Source: CAILZL01 sp963791615 (GTDB lineage: Bacteria; Pseudomonadota; Gammaproteobacteria; Steroidobacterales; Steroidobacteraceae). From it: a stretch of DNA of 64,000 bases. The stretch spans positions 730,361 to 794,360 of the forward strand of contig CAWBTE010000005.1 in assembly GCA_963791615.1 (NCBI GenBank), in the 5' to 3' direction. Position 1 is the stretch's first letter. Every line of letters starts with the position of its first letter. Under the pieces are notes generated by a model. It saw only the letters and a program-made list of their open reading frames with translations, did no database searches and was not told the origin of the DNA. Position numbers and translations under genes: made by a program. Shown here in pieces: positions 43,104 to 51,384 of the stretch.

Positions 43104-45311
43104 ATGCCTGCTTCCCTTTCTGCCGAACAAATAGCTGATCTGATCAATGCCACCAGCAGTGAGCCGCGTTCACTGCTGGGCTATCACGAGCAGGCGCGTA
43201 TCGATGATCTGCCCATCGCACTGGTGCGGGTACTGGAACGTGATGCGCTGGAAGTGGCGCTGTTCTGGGAAGACGAGACGCCCGCGTCGGCGCGTCCGCT
43301 GACGCAACTGCATCCGGCGGGTCTGTTTGAAGGCAGGATCAACTATCGTCGGCCACTGGTGCCTTATCGTCTGCGGGTGCGTTATCGCGATGGCGCGGAG
43401 CTGATCAAGCACGATCCCTATTACTTCACGCCGCAACTTTCCGATCTGGATCTGTACCTGTTCGGTGAAGGCAACCACCATGCCCTGTATCGCAAGCTGG
43501 GCGCGCATCCGGAAATACACCAGGGTGTGTCGGGCGTGCGGTTTGCCGTGTGGGCGCCCAATGCGCAGCGCGTCAGTGTGGTGGGTGATTTCAATTTCTG
43601 GGACGGGCGGCGTCATGTGCTGCAGGTGCTGGGCGGCGCCGGCATCTGGGAGTTGTTTGTCCCCGGCCTGGGCGTGGGTAATCAGTACAAGTTCGAGATT
43701 CGCACCCACGATGGCCGTGTGTTGCTCAAGTCGGATCCGCTGGGTCTGCAAATGCAGTTGCGGCCGGATACCGCCAGTATTGTCAACAGTCTGGACGCCT
43801 ATCAATGGCATGACGCGGCATGGCTTGAACAACGTAGCCAGTGGCAGGCGCACCGTTCTCCTGTGTGCGTATACGAAGTTCATCCCGGTTCGTGGCGCAA
43901 ACATGCCGATGGCAGCTACTACTCGTGGCTGGAGCTGGCCGATGAACTGATTCCCTATGCGCAGGACATGGGTTACACGCATATCGAGCTGATGGGTGTG
44001 GCGGAACATCCGTTTGATGATTCCTGGGGGTACCAGGTGACCGGCTACTTTGCGCCCACCGCAAGGCATGGTTCGCCGCTGGATTTCCGGGTGTTTGTCG
44101 ATCGCTGCCATCAGGCGGGCATCGGCGTGCTGATGGACTGGGTGCCGGCGCACTTTCCCAAAGATGAGCATGGCTTGCGCGAGTTTGATGGCACGGCGTT
44201 GTACGAGCATGCCGATGCGCGTCAGGGCGAGCATCAGGAATGGGGCACCAAGATTTTCAATTATGGCCGTCATGAAGTGCGCAACTTTCTGGTCGCCAAT
44301 GCGCTGTACTGGATCGAGCAGTTTCACATTGATGGCCTGCGTGTCGATGCCGTGGCGTCGATGCTGTATCTGGATTACAGCCGCAAGGCCGGTGAATGGA
44401 TTCCCAATCAGTACGGCGGCCGGGAAAACATTGCTGCCATCGAATTCCTCAAGCAGCTGAACTGGGCCGTCGGCCACTATTTTCCGGGCGTGCTGACCAT
44501 CGCCGAGGAATCCACCGCGTTTCCCGGAGTCACGCAGCCGGTGCACCTTGGCGGTCTGGGCTTCAATTTCAAATGGAACATGGGCTGGATGAACGACACG
44601 CTGCGCTACATGCAGCTCAATCCCATCTATCGCCGCTACGAACACAATCTGATCACGTTTTCGATGGTGTATGCGTTCACCGAAAACTTCATGCTGCCGC
44701 TGTCGCATGATGAAGTGGTGCACGGCAAACGTGCGCTGCTCAGCAAGATGCCGGGTGATGAGTGGCAGCAACGCGCCGGGCTGCGTCTGTTGCTGGGCTA
44801 CATGACGGCGCATCCCGGCAAGAAGTTGCTGTTCATGGGCAGCGAGTTCGGGCAATGGCATGAATGGCGCAACAGCGAGCAGCTGGACTGGGCGCTGCTT
44901 GAACACGCCAATCATCGCGGCTTGCGTGACTGGTGCAAGACCATGAACTTCATCTATCGCGAACGCGCCGAATTACATGCCACCGACCATGCCTGGGAAG
45001 GTTTCCAGTGGCTGGATCTGGGCAATGCCAACGACAGTGTGTTTGCCTTCATGCGTCGCACCAGTGCCGAGGCTGAACCTTTGCTGTGCCTGTTCAATTG
45101 CACGCCCGTGCCGCGTGACAATTACCTGCTGGGTGCGCCGCTGCCGGGCCGCTATCGCAAGATCCTCGATAGCGATGATCCTGCGTGGGGTGGTTCGGGT
45201 TACAGCAATCAGTACACCGTGGAAGCAGAGGCCGAAGGCTGGGCCGGATTTGCGCAGCGGATCCGTGTACATTTGCCACCTTTGGCCGTCACCTTCTGGC
45301 AGCGTGGCTGA
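43104..45311 (+). CDS. glgB: 1,4-alpha-glucan branching enzyme
   Basis: 735-residue GH13 enzyme that makes alpha-1,6 branches in glycogen. N-terminal CBM48 modules (LFGEGNHHALYRKLGAHPE, GVSGVRFAVWAPNAQRVSVV), then the (beta/alpha)8 barrel with catalytic residues in HIDGLRVDAVASMLYLDYSR (Asp nucleophile), LTIAEESTAFPGVT (Glu acid/base) and LPLSHDEVVHGKRALL (Asp). The C-terminal beta domain ends VHLPPLAVTFWQRG. Length matches GlgB of 720-740. First gene of a glgB-glgX-malQ run; glgC, glgA and glgP are not in the window. Confidence 0.97.
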   Translation: MPASLSAEQIADLINATSSEPRSLLGYHEQARIDDLPIALVRVLERDALEVALFWEDETPASARPLTQLHPAGLFEGRINYRRPLVPYRLRVRYRDGAELIKHDPYYFTPQLSDLDLYLFGEGNHHALYRKLGAHPEIHQGVSGVRFAVWAPNAQRVSVVGDFNFWDGRRHVLQVLGGAGIWELFVPGLGVGNQYKFEIRTHDGRVLLKSDPLGLQMQLRPDTASIVNSLDAYQWHDAAWLEQRSQWQAHRSPVCVYEVHPGSWRKHADGSYYSWLELADELIPYAQDMGYTHIELMGVAEHPFDDSWGYQVTGYFAPTARHGSPLDFRVFVDRCHQAGIGVLMDWVPAHFPKDEHGLREFDGTALYEHADARQGEHQEWGTKIFNYGRHEVRNFLVANALYWIEQFHIDGLRVDAVASMLYLDYSRKAGEWIPNQYGGRENIAAIEFLKQLNWAVGHYFPGVLTIAEESTAFPGVTQPVHLGGLGFNFKWNMGWMNDTLRYMQLNPIYRRYEHNLITFSMVYAFTENFMLPLSHDEVVHGKRALLSKMPGDEWQQRAGLRLLLGYMTAHPGKKLLFMGSEFGQWHEWRNSEQLDWALLEHANHRGLRDWCKTMNFIYRERAELHATDHAWEGFQWLDLGNANDSVFAFMRRTSAEAEPLLCLFNCTPVPRDNYLLGAPLPGRYRKILDSDDPAWGGSGYSNQYTVEAEAEGWAGFAQRIRVHLPPLAVTFWQRG

Positions 45312-45368
45312 CCCGCAGGGTTAGCGCTTCGTCCAGTACCGGTACACAGTTAATTGAACAGTTAATTG

Positions 45369-47522
45369 ATGATAGATGACCTGTCACTGAATCAACCCGT
45401 GCTGAAGCGGGGCGAACCTTTGCCACTGGGCGCCACGCCGGGCCCCGAAGGCATCAACTTCGCCGTCTTTGCCAGCGATGCCGAGCGCATCGAACTCTGT
45501 GTGTTCGACGCTACCGGGCAAGTGGAGCTGCATCGGCTGCCATTGCCCGCCCACACGGCAGGCGTGTGGCATGGTTTGCTGCCCAGACCCTGGGGACACA
45601 GCGGCATGGTTTATGGCCTGCGTGCGCATGGCGAATACCAGCCGGTGCGGGGTGTACGCCACAATCCGGCCAAGCTGCTGGTTGACCCTTACGCACGGCT
45701 GCTGCGCGGCGAGCTGCAATGGCATCCAGCGCTGTACGGTTACTCGGGTGCGGAAACGGACGATGTGGCGAACCCCGAAGACAGCGCGCCCTACGTACCG
45801 AAATGCGTGGTGACTGCATCGTCTTTTGACTGGCAGGATGATCATCCGCCTTCCATTCCCTGGCGCGATACCCTGTGTTACGAATTACACGTCAAGGGAT
45901 TCACGCAGCTGCATCCCGACGTGCCAGTGCCGCTGCGTGGCACCTACGCAGGACTGGCGCAGCCGGCGGTGATCGCTTATCTGCAGCGTCTGGGCATTAC
46001 CGCGGTTGAGTTGCTGCCGGTTCACGAGTTTGTCACTGAGGCGTTTCTCAGCAGCAAGGGGCTGACCAACTACTGGGGATACAACTCGCTGGCCTGGTTT
46101 GCGCCCGCGCGCGCCTATGCGGCGAATCCCGATGATGCAGTGAATGAATTCAAGCTGATGGTGCGCGCATTACACGCCGCCGACATTGAAGTGATCCTGG
46201 ATGTGGTATTCAACCACACCGCAGAAGGCAGTGAACTCGGACCGACGCTGTCATTGCGCGGCCTGGACAACGCCGCGTACTACACGTTGCAACACGAGCA
46301 GCCACGCTTGTACGTGAATCGCAGTGGTTGCGGCAATACAGTCGCCGTGCATCACCCGGCCACGCAGCAGCTGATTGTCGACAGCCTGCGTTACTGGGTT
46401 GAGGAAATGCATGTTGATGGTTTCCGTTTTGATCTGGCGCCGGTGCTGGGTCGCGATGCACATCATTTTCATACCGAGGCGCGATTCTTCCAGGCACTGC
46501 GTCAGGAACCGAGCCTGCGCTACATCAAGCTCATTGCCGAGCCCTGGGACATCGGGCCAGAAGGTTATCAGCTCGGGCGCTTTCCGCCGGGATGGGCCGA
46601 GTGGAACGATTCCTATCGCGATACCCTGCGCGGCTTCTGGCGCGGCATCCCGGGCAATCGCGGCGGCTTTGCCGAACGCTTTGCCGGGTCCAGTGACCTG
46701 TTTCGCAGCGCCGGTCGCAAACCTTCGGCCAGCGTGAACTTCATCAGCTGTCATGATGGCTTCACCCTGCTGGATCTGGTCAGTTACAACCACAAGCACA
46801 ACGAAGCCAATCTTGAAGATAACCGTGACGGGCACAGTCATAACCTGAGCTGGAACTGTGGTGTTGAAGGCGCGACGACCGACCCTGATGTGCTCAAGCT
46901 GCGTAACCAGCAGGTGCGCAACCTGCTCGCCACCCTGCTGTGCTCGCAGGGTCTGCCCATGTTATGCGCCGGTGATGAATTCGGGCGCACCCAGCTGGGC
47001 AACAACAATGCTTACTGTCAGGACAATGCCATCAACTGGATTGACTGGTCACTGGCCGAACGCAATGTCGAGTTGCTGACCTTTGTGCGCCAGCTGATCC
47101 ATTTGCGCAAACGCGCGCCCGGATTGCGCCGCGATACTTTCCTCAAAGGCGCGCGCGGTCCGGGGCACGAACACAAGGATGTCAGCTGGCGCCACCCGCA
47201 AGGACATGAGCTGGATGCCGGCGAATGGCACGATGCGCAGGCCAGCTGCATCGGCGTGCTCATTGGTCAGGCATTTGTGGATCTGCAAGGCGAGATGCAG
47301 GGACACCTGTATCTGTTGTTCAATGCCGGCAATGAAACAGTTACTTTCGCCTTGCCCAAGCCTTCGCTGGGTGTGCAATGGCGTCTCGCTTTCGACACGG
47401 CCATAGACGGTATGCTGATTGACCAGCCAACGATGCACGACAGCTATCCGGTTCAGCCACATTCCATGGTCATGCTGGCCGATGGCATGCCGGAACGACG
47501 CAACAGTCCTCGTATTACCTGA
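45369..47522 (+). CDS. glgX: Glycogen debranching enzyme GlgX
   Basis: 717-residue GH13 isoamylase-type enzyme removing alpha-1,6 branches. CBM48 at the N-terminus (LPLGATPGPEGINFAVFASD). Catalytic barrel motifs: VVFNHTAEGSELGPTLS, MHVDGFRFDLAPVLGRD (nucleophile), LIAEPWDIGPEGYQLGRFP (acid/base) and NFISCHDGFTLLDLVSYN. ATG at 45369 is preferred to the TTG just before it. It follows glgB by 57 bp and precedes malQ by 25 bp in one operon. Confidence 0.96.
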   Translation: MIDDLSLNQPVLKRGEPLPLGATPGPEGINFAVFASDAERIELCVFDATGQVELHRLPLPAHTAGVWHGLLPRPWGHSGMVYGLRAHGEYQPVRGVRHNPAKLLVDPYARLLRGELQWHPALYGYSGAETDDVANPEDSAPYVPKCVVTASSFDWQDDHPPSIPWRDTLCYELHVKGFTQLHPDVPVPLRGTYAGLAQPAVIAYLQRLGITAVELLPVHEFVTEAFLSSKGLTNYWGYNSLAWFAPARAYAANPDDAVNEFKLMVRALHAADIEVILDVVFNHTAEGSELGPTLSLRGLDNAAYYTLQHEQPRLYVNRSGCGNTVAVHHPATQQLIVDSLRYWVEEMHVDGFRFDLAPVLGRDAHHFHTEARFFQALRQEPSLRYIKLIAEPWDIGPEGYQLGRFPPGWAEWNDSYRDTLRGFWRGIPGNRGGFAERFAGSSDLFRSAGRKPSASVNFISCHDGFTLLDLVSYNHKHNEANLEDNRDGHSHNLSWNCGVEGATTDPDVLKLRNQQVRNLLATLLCSQGLPMLCAGDEFGRTQLGNNNAYCQDNAINWIDWSLAERNVELLTFVRQLIHLRKRAPGLRRDTFLKGARGPGHEHKDVSWRHPQGHELDAGEWHDAQASCIGVLIGQAFVDLQGEMQGHLYLLFNAGNETVTFALPKPSLGVQWRLAFDTAIDGMLIDQPTMHDSYPVQPHSMVMLADGMPERRNSPRIT

Positions 47523-47547
47523 CCAAGCAGCACCTGAGCGCCACACC

Positions 47548-49689
47548 ATGATTGATGACCAGTCGCTAGCCAGTCTGTCTGAGAAAAATGGACTGGGTGC
47601 GGCGTACTACGATCATCGCGGCGAGTACCGTAAATTTTCCAGTGCAGCGCGCAGCGCAATCCTGCTGGCCATGGGGGTGGAGCTGACGCCGCGCAAGGAA
47701 ACACAGCCGGAACCACCCGCGCTGTTGCCGCCGGTACGTGTCTGCACTGAACGCGAACTGTATTGCGATCTGTACCTGAGCCCTGATCAGGCAACTGTTC
47801 CGGTCAGTGTCCTGATCAGAACCGAAGCGGGCATTGAGTTGATGCTTGAGCATCACTCGTCCCATCTGGCGCAAGTCGCGACCGGAACAGTCCGGCTGCC
47901 CTTGCCGAAAGAACTGTCGATCGGCTATCACCACTTGATCGTCTCGGTGCCCGGCTGCGAAGCGCAATGCCCGTTGATCATCACACCGGAGCAGTGCTAC
48001 GAACCGTCGCTGATCCAGCACGGCCAACGACTCTGGGGTCTTTCCATCCAGCTGTATACGCTGCGTTCGGCAAGTAACTGGGGCATGGGCGATTTCGACG
48101 ATCTGAAAAGTTTGATACGTGATGCCGCGCCACTGGGATGCAGCACCATCGGGCTGAATCCCCTGCATGCCTTGCGGCCTGCCGATGCGGCGCACATCAG
48201 TCCCTACAGCCCGTCGCATCGTGATTTTCTGAATGTGCTGTACATCGCCGCGCCGGCCGTGCCGGAGTATCGGCAAGCAAAGGCCATCCAGGAGCTGGTC
48301 GCCAACTCACAGGCGCTGCTGCGGCTGATGCGCGAGTCCACCCAGGTGGACTATCTGGCGGTGGCGCGTTTCAAGTTTCAGGTGTTGCGGCTGCTGTTTG
48401 CGGAATTCTCCCGCAATGAGCTGGCCTTCAACAGCGCGCGTGCGCAGCAATTTCACGCCTACGTTGCGCAGCAGGGCGAGCCATTGCGCCTGCACACTCT
48501 GTATGACGCGCTTGACCAGTATTTCAGCACGCAACCGGGCCATCACTGGGGCTGGCGCAGCTGGCCAGTGCAGTTTCACGATCCGAACAGCGCCGCCGTG
48601 CGCGAGTTTGCAGTCAAACATGCGCGACAGATCGAGTACTTCATGTATCTGCAATGGCTGGCCGCTACGCAGCTGGGTGAAGCGCAGTTGCTGGCGCGTG
48701 ACAGCGGCATGTCGCTGGGACTGTATGGCGATGTGGCGGTAGGTGTTGATCCCAACGGTTCAGAAGTGTGGGGCAATCGTCGCCTGTATGTGGACAACGT
48801 CGCCGTCGGTGCGCCGCCCGATCCATTGGCCCTGAAGGGGCAGGACTGGGGCATTCCACCACAACATCCCGTGCAGCTCACCGAACAGACTTACCAGCCC
48901 TTCATTCGTATGTTGCGCGCCAATATGCGGGCTGCCGGTGCATTGCGCATTGATCACGTGATGACGTTGTGTCGTCTGTGGTGGGTGCCGCGTGGCTTTG
49001 AAGCCACCGAAGGCGTGTATGTGCATTACCCGCTGGATGACCTGATGAAACTGGTGGCGCTGGAAAGTGTGCGCAACCAGTGTCTGGTCATCGGCGAAGA
49101 TCTGGGCACCGTGCCGGATGCCATGCGTGATGCCATGGAGCGCTTCGGCCTGTATCACTACAAGGTGCTGTTCTTCGAGAAAGCGCGTGATGGCCGCTTC
49201 ATTGCGCCGCATGACTATCCGCAGCGTGCACTGGCGGTAGTCACCACCCACGATCTGCCACCCTTCAAGAGCTGGTGGCAGGGCGATGACATCGAATTGC
49301 GTACCCAGCTCGAGTTGTATCCCGATGCCACAACGCGCGAACAGGTGCAGCGTGAACGTGAACACGACAAACATTTGCTGATGCAGGCACTGGCGCGTGT
49401 GGGTCTGTGGCACTGGCACAGCCATGAACCCGTACCAGCGTATTCACTGCCCTTGATGCGCGCTGCGTATCTGCTCGCCGGTCTGTCGCGCTCCGCGCTG
49501 CTGGTGATTCAACCCGAAGACCTGCAAGGCATGATTGATCCCGTCAACGTACCCGGCACCAGCACTGAACATGCCAACTGGCAGCGCAAGCTCAGTGAGG
49601 ATATGTCGGTGACGTTGCAGCAACCTGAAGTGCAGGAAATGCTGCAAGCCATGAGCAAGGCGCGGCGAGGTGAGAATCCGAATGGGTAG
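47548..49689 (+). CDS. malQ: 4-alpha-glucanotransferase (amylomaltase)
   Basis: 713-residue GH77 enzyme that disproportionates malto-oligosaccharides. Landmarks: LWGLSIQLYTLRSASNWGMG, SPYSPSHRDFLNVLYI, GALRIDHVMTLCRLWWVP (Asp nucleophile), CLVIGEDLGTVPDAMRD (Glu acid/base) and VTTHDLPPFKSWWQGDD. The extra 150-200 residue N-terminal beta domain marks the long bacterial MalQ form. The start ATG at 47548 lies 25 bp after glgX. The stop codon is only 1 bp from the attC site at 49691, so a cassette has entered directly behind this operon. Confidence 0.95.
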   Translation: MIDDQSLASLSEKNGLGAAYYDHRGEYRKFSSAARSAILLAMGVELTPRKETQPEPPALLPPVRVCTERELYCDLYLSPDQATVPVSVLIRTEAGIELMLEHHSSHLAQVATGTVRLPLPKELSIGYHHLIVSVPGCEAQCPLIITPEQCYEPSLIQHGQRLWGLSIQLYTLRSASNWGMGDFDDLKSLIRDAAPLGCSTIGLNPLHALRPADAAHISPYSPSHRDFLNVLYIAAPAVPEYRQAKAIQELVANSQALLRLMRESTQVDYLAVARFKFQVLRLLFAEFSRNELAFNSARAQQFHAYVAQQGEPLRLHTLYDALDQYFSTQPGHHWGWRSWPVQFHDPNSAAVREFAVKHARQIEYFMYLQWLAATQLGEAQLLARDSGMSLGLYGDVAVGVDPNGSEVWGNRRLYVDNVAVGAPPDPLALKGQDWGIPPQHPVQLTEQTYQPFIRMLRANMRAAGALRIDHVMTLCRLWWVPRGFEATEGVYVHYPLDDLMKLVALESVRNQCLVIGEDLGTVPDAMRDAMERFGLYHYKVLFFEKARDGRFIAPHDYPQRALAVVTTHDLPPFKSWWQGDDIELRTQLELYPDATTREQVQREREHDKHLLMQALARVGLWHWHSHEPVPAYSLPLMRAAYLLAGLSRSALLVIQPEDLQGMIDPVNVPGTSTEHANWQRKLSEDMSVTLQQPEVQEMLQAMSKARRGENPNG

Positions 49690-49690
49690 G

Positions 49691-49779
49691 GGTTAATGCT
49701 GCCGCTGTGCCGAGGCAAAAGCCGAAGGCTTTTGCGAGTCGGGCGGCCGAAGGACGCGAACATGAGCGGCATGTTAGGT
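49691..49779 (-). other. Integron attC recombination site of the lone cassette
   Basis: Read on the minus strand, the R'' box ACCTAAC (49779-49773) fits the consensus RYYYAAC exactly. It is followed by ATGCC and GCTCATG, the usual spacer and L''-like segment. The centre folds into GCAAAAGCC-GAA-GGCTTTTGC within a longer GCCGAG/TCGGGC stem. The far end AGCGGCAGCATTAACC pairs back with the R''/L'' arm and carries a degenerate R' box (ATTAACC). The R'' box is the exact inverse of the cassette's 5' core GTTAGGT at 50075-50069, the relation expected of a real cassette. The stop TAA of the cassette gene lies within R'', as is common. Confidence 0.8.
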
Positions 49780-50064
49780 TGCACTCCGATAAACCAAGAC
49801 AACCACAACAATAACTAGCGCCCAGAAGAGTAAACCAAGCAGTGCGCCCATGTCTGCGTCAACAACATACCTACCTCTCGTGGCCCGATGAAAGCCATGC
49901 CATCTTGGCTTCACGACGCGCGTACCTTTTGGAGCTGGCTCGACGTACACAAGCCCAAGTGTAAGCATGGGCACAATGACGCGTCCGGTGAAGTAGCAGA
50001 AAACCTGCACGATGATTTCTACGATAGGGCGCAGAATGAACTCGCCTATGATTTCTCCCGGCAT
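49774..50064 (-). CDS. Integron-cassette membrane protein
   Basis: 96 residues. It starts PGEIIGEFILRPIVEIIVQV with an amphipathic/hydrophobic N-terminal helix and CYFTGRVIVPMLTLGLVYVE, has a basic central loop, and ends with a membrane helix (LLGLLFWALVIVVVVLVYRS). Short proteins with this EIxGEFI...YFTGRVxxPxxTLG pattern are familiar as cassette-encoded hypotheticals in gammaproteobacterial integrons. The ATG is 5 bp after the cassette 5' core GTTAGGT and the TAA is inside the attC R'' box, so the gene fills the cassette from end to end. No ribosome site fits in the gap. Function unknown. Confidence 0.85.
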   Translation of the reverse strand: MPGEIIGEFILRPIVEIIVQVFCYFTGRVIVPMLTLGLVYVEPAPKGTRVVKPRWHGFHRATRGRYVVDADMGALLGLLFWALVIVVVVLVYRSAT

Positions 50065-50068
50065 GAAA

Positions 50069-50075
50069 ACCTAAC
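50069..50075 (-). other. Integron core site at the 5' end of the lone cassette
   Basis: GTTAGGT on the minus strand fits GTTRRRY; strand exchange would occur between G and TT. It is the exact inverse of the cassette's R'' box at 49773-49779. The sequence upstream (50076-50170) does not fold as an attC, so this is either an attI-like or a secondary insertion site. Confidence 0.7.
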
Positions 50076-50158
50076 TAGAAGTAGAGACCAGTGTTATAGG
50101 CCCTAAGTGGCCCTTTACAAAGGGACTGACGCAGCAATAATCCATCTTGATTTTCCAT
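50075..50158 (-). CDS. 27-residue leader ORF in front of the lone cassette
   Basis: ATG at 50158 with GAGAGG 5 bp upstream, a far better ribosome site than any other nearby. It encodes 27 residues (MENQDGLLLRQSLC..., ending GLYF). Its TAG stop abuts the GTTAGGT core, and the cassette gene's ATG is 10 bp further on. In class 1 integrons a short ORF in attI1 is known to lift translation of cassettes that lack a ribosome site; this may work in the same way, which is inference. Confidence 0.45.
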   Translation of the reverse strand: MENQDGLLLRQSLCKGPLRAYNTGLYF

Positions 50159-50191
50159 GGTTACCTCTCGAATCAATCAGTTGATTTCAGT

Positions 50192-50219
50192 TTTATAGGA
50201 CCTGAAAGCAAAAGGCAAA
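50192..50219 (-). promoter_or_regulatory. Candidate promoter driving the leader ORF and cassette
   Basis: On the minus strand, TTTGCC (50219-50214), a 16-bp spacer, then TATAAA (50197-50192). The predicted start is near 50185, inside the small palindrome AATCAA-TCAG-TTGATT (50171-50186), a possible operator. It would act like the Pc promoter of an integron. Confidence 0.45.
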
Positions 50220-50267
50220 TGGGACTTGCCTATTCGTATCCGGCACCGGTCGGCGCAAGACAGATTG

Positions 50268-50732
50268 TCAGCTCCCCAGCGCAAACCCCTGCTGCCGCCA
50301 CGCTTCATACACCAGCACGGCGACGGAGTTGGACAGATTCAGGCTGCGGTTGCCGGGCAGCATGGGGATGCGCACGCGCTGTTCGGGTGGACATTCATTC
50401 AACAATTCCTGCGGCAGGCCGCGGGTTTCGGGGCCAAACACAAAGGCATCACCAGGTTGATATTGCACGCTGTCGTAACGCTGTGCGCCACGGGTGGACA
50501 GGGCAAACCAGCGTGCTGGCTTGATGCTGTCGAAACAGGTGGGTAAATCCGGCCATACCTGCATATGCGTGAGCTGGTGGTAGTCGAGGCCAGCGCGGCG
50601 CAGTTGTTTTTCACTGAGGTCGAAGCCCAGCGGTTCGATCAGGTGCAGGTGGCAACCGGCATTGGCGCTGAGTCGAATGACATTGCCGGTGTTGGGCGGA
50701 ATCTCGGGCTGGAACAGGACGATGTGGAACAC
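50268..50732 (-). CDS. trmL: tRNA (cytidine(34)-2'-O)-methyltransferase
   Basis: 154-residue SPOUT-class methyltransferase modifying the wobble base of tRNA-Leu. Signature sequences: VLFQPEIPPNTGNVIRLSAN (motif 1), FVFGPETRGLPQELL (motif 2) and IPMLPGNRSLNLSNSVAVLV (motif 3, knotted SAM site). Length is typical for TrmL. It points left towards the cassette, with 110 bp from its stop to the leader ORF's ATG. Confidence 0.95.
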   Translation of the reverse strand: MFHIVLFQPEIPPNTGNVIRLSANAGCHLHLIEPLGFDLSEKQLRRAGLDYHQLTHMQVWPDLPTCFDSIKPARWFALSTRGAQRYDSVQYQPGDAFVFGPETRGLPQELLNECPPEQRVRIPMLPGNRSLNLSNSVAVLVYEAWRQQGFALGS

Positions 50733-50832
50733 GAGTTGGCCATCAAGCGGGACGAGCGGGCAGTGTACTCAACTGATTGCGCTTCACTACAGTAGAATCC
50801 GCCGGGACATTCCATCTGGGCGGGGCAAGGGT

Positions 50833-51342
50833 ATGGATCAGGATCAAGGCAATTTTCCCGACGCGAGCACTGGCACGGCGTTAAGCCGCAAGTCGTGGAC
50901 GGCGTATGTGGGCATTGTGATCAGGGTGTTGCTGCTGCTGGGTCTCGGCGCGGCCACCTTTCACTGGCAGCCTGTGTACTGGCAAATCATAACCCTCATC
51001 CTGGCTGTGGCCATGTTGTTTGTTATCTATCAGGTGTTGCTGCTGCGCAGCTATCGGCTGTACTTCGATGACGTAGGCGTGTGGGTGTACTCCGGCGTAC
51101 TGCCGTGGAAGCGGGGCGTGTCCGGCGTGAAGTGGCGCGATCTGGATGAAGCCATTTACCTGAATGATTTCTGGAGCTGGATCAGTCGCTCCTACACCAT
51201 CCAGCTGAAACATCGCTTTACCAAGGCGGTGGAAATTTCCGAGTCCAGCATGTCGGCTGGCAAGCAGGCGGTGATCACCATCAATCAGCAGCATCAGCAA
51301 CATATTCGGGTTGAAGGATCAACGGCGGCATTGCCGCAATAG
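50833..51342 (+). CDS. Small membrane protein with a PH-like domain
   Basis: 169 residues. Two adjacent membrane helices (AYVGIVIRVLLLLGLGAATF and IITLILAVAMLFVIYQVLLL) are followed by a soluble beta-rich tail (YRLYFDDVGVWVYSGVLPWK, SRSYTIQLKHRFTKAVEI) resembling bacterial PH/YdbS-type domains. I start at ATG 50833, preceded by AAGGG, since upstream sequence belongs to the trmL promoter region. It is 42 bp before the transporter pair, perhaps co-transcribed. Function unknown. Confidence 0.75.
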   Translation: MDQDQGNFPDASTGTALSRKSWTAYVGIVIRVLLLLGLGAATFHWQPVYWQIITLILAVAMLFVIYQVLLLRSYRLYFDDVGVWVYSGVLPWKRGVSGVKWRDLDEAIYLNDFWSWISRSYTIQLKHRFTKAVEISESSMSAGKQAVITINQQHQQHIRVEGSTAALPQ

Positions 51343-51384
51343 CTTTGCGTCTATCTTCATAACCCCGACTGATCAACAAGACTC

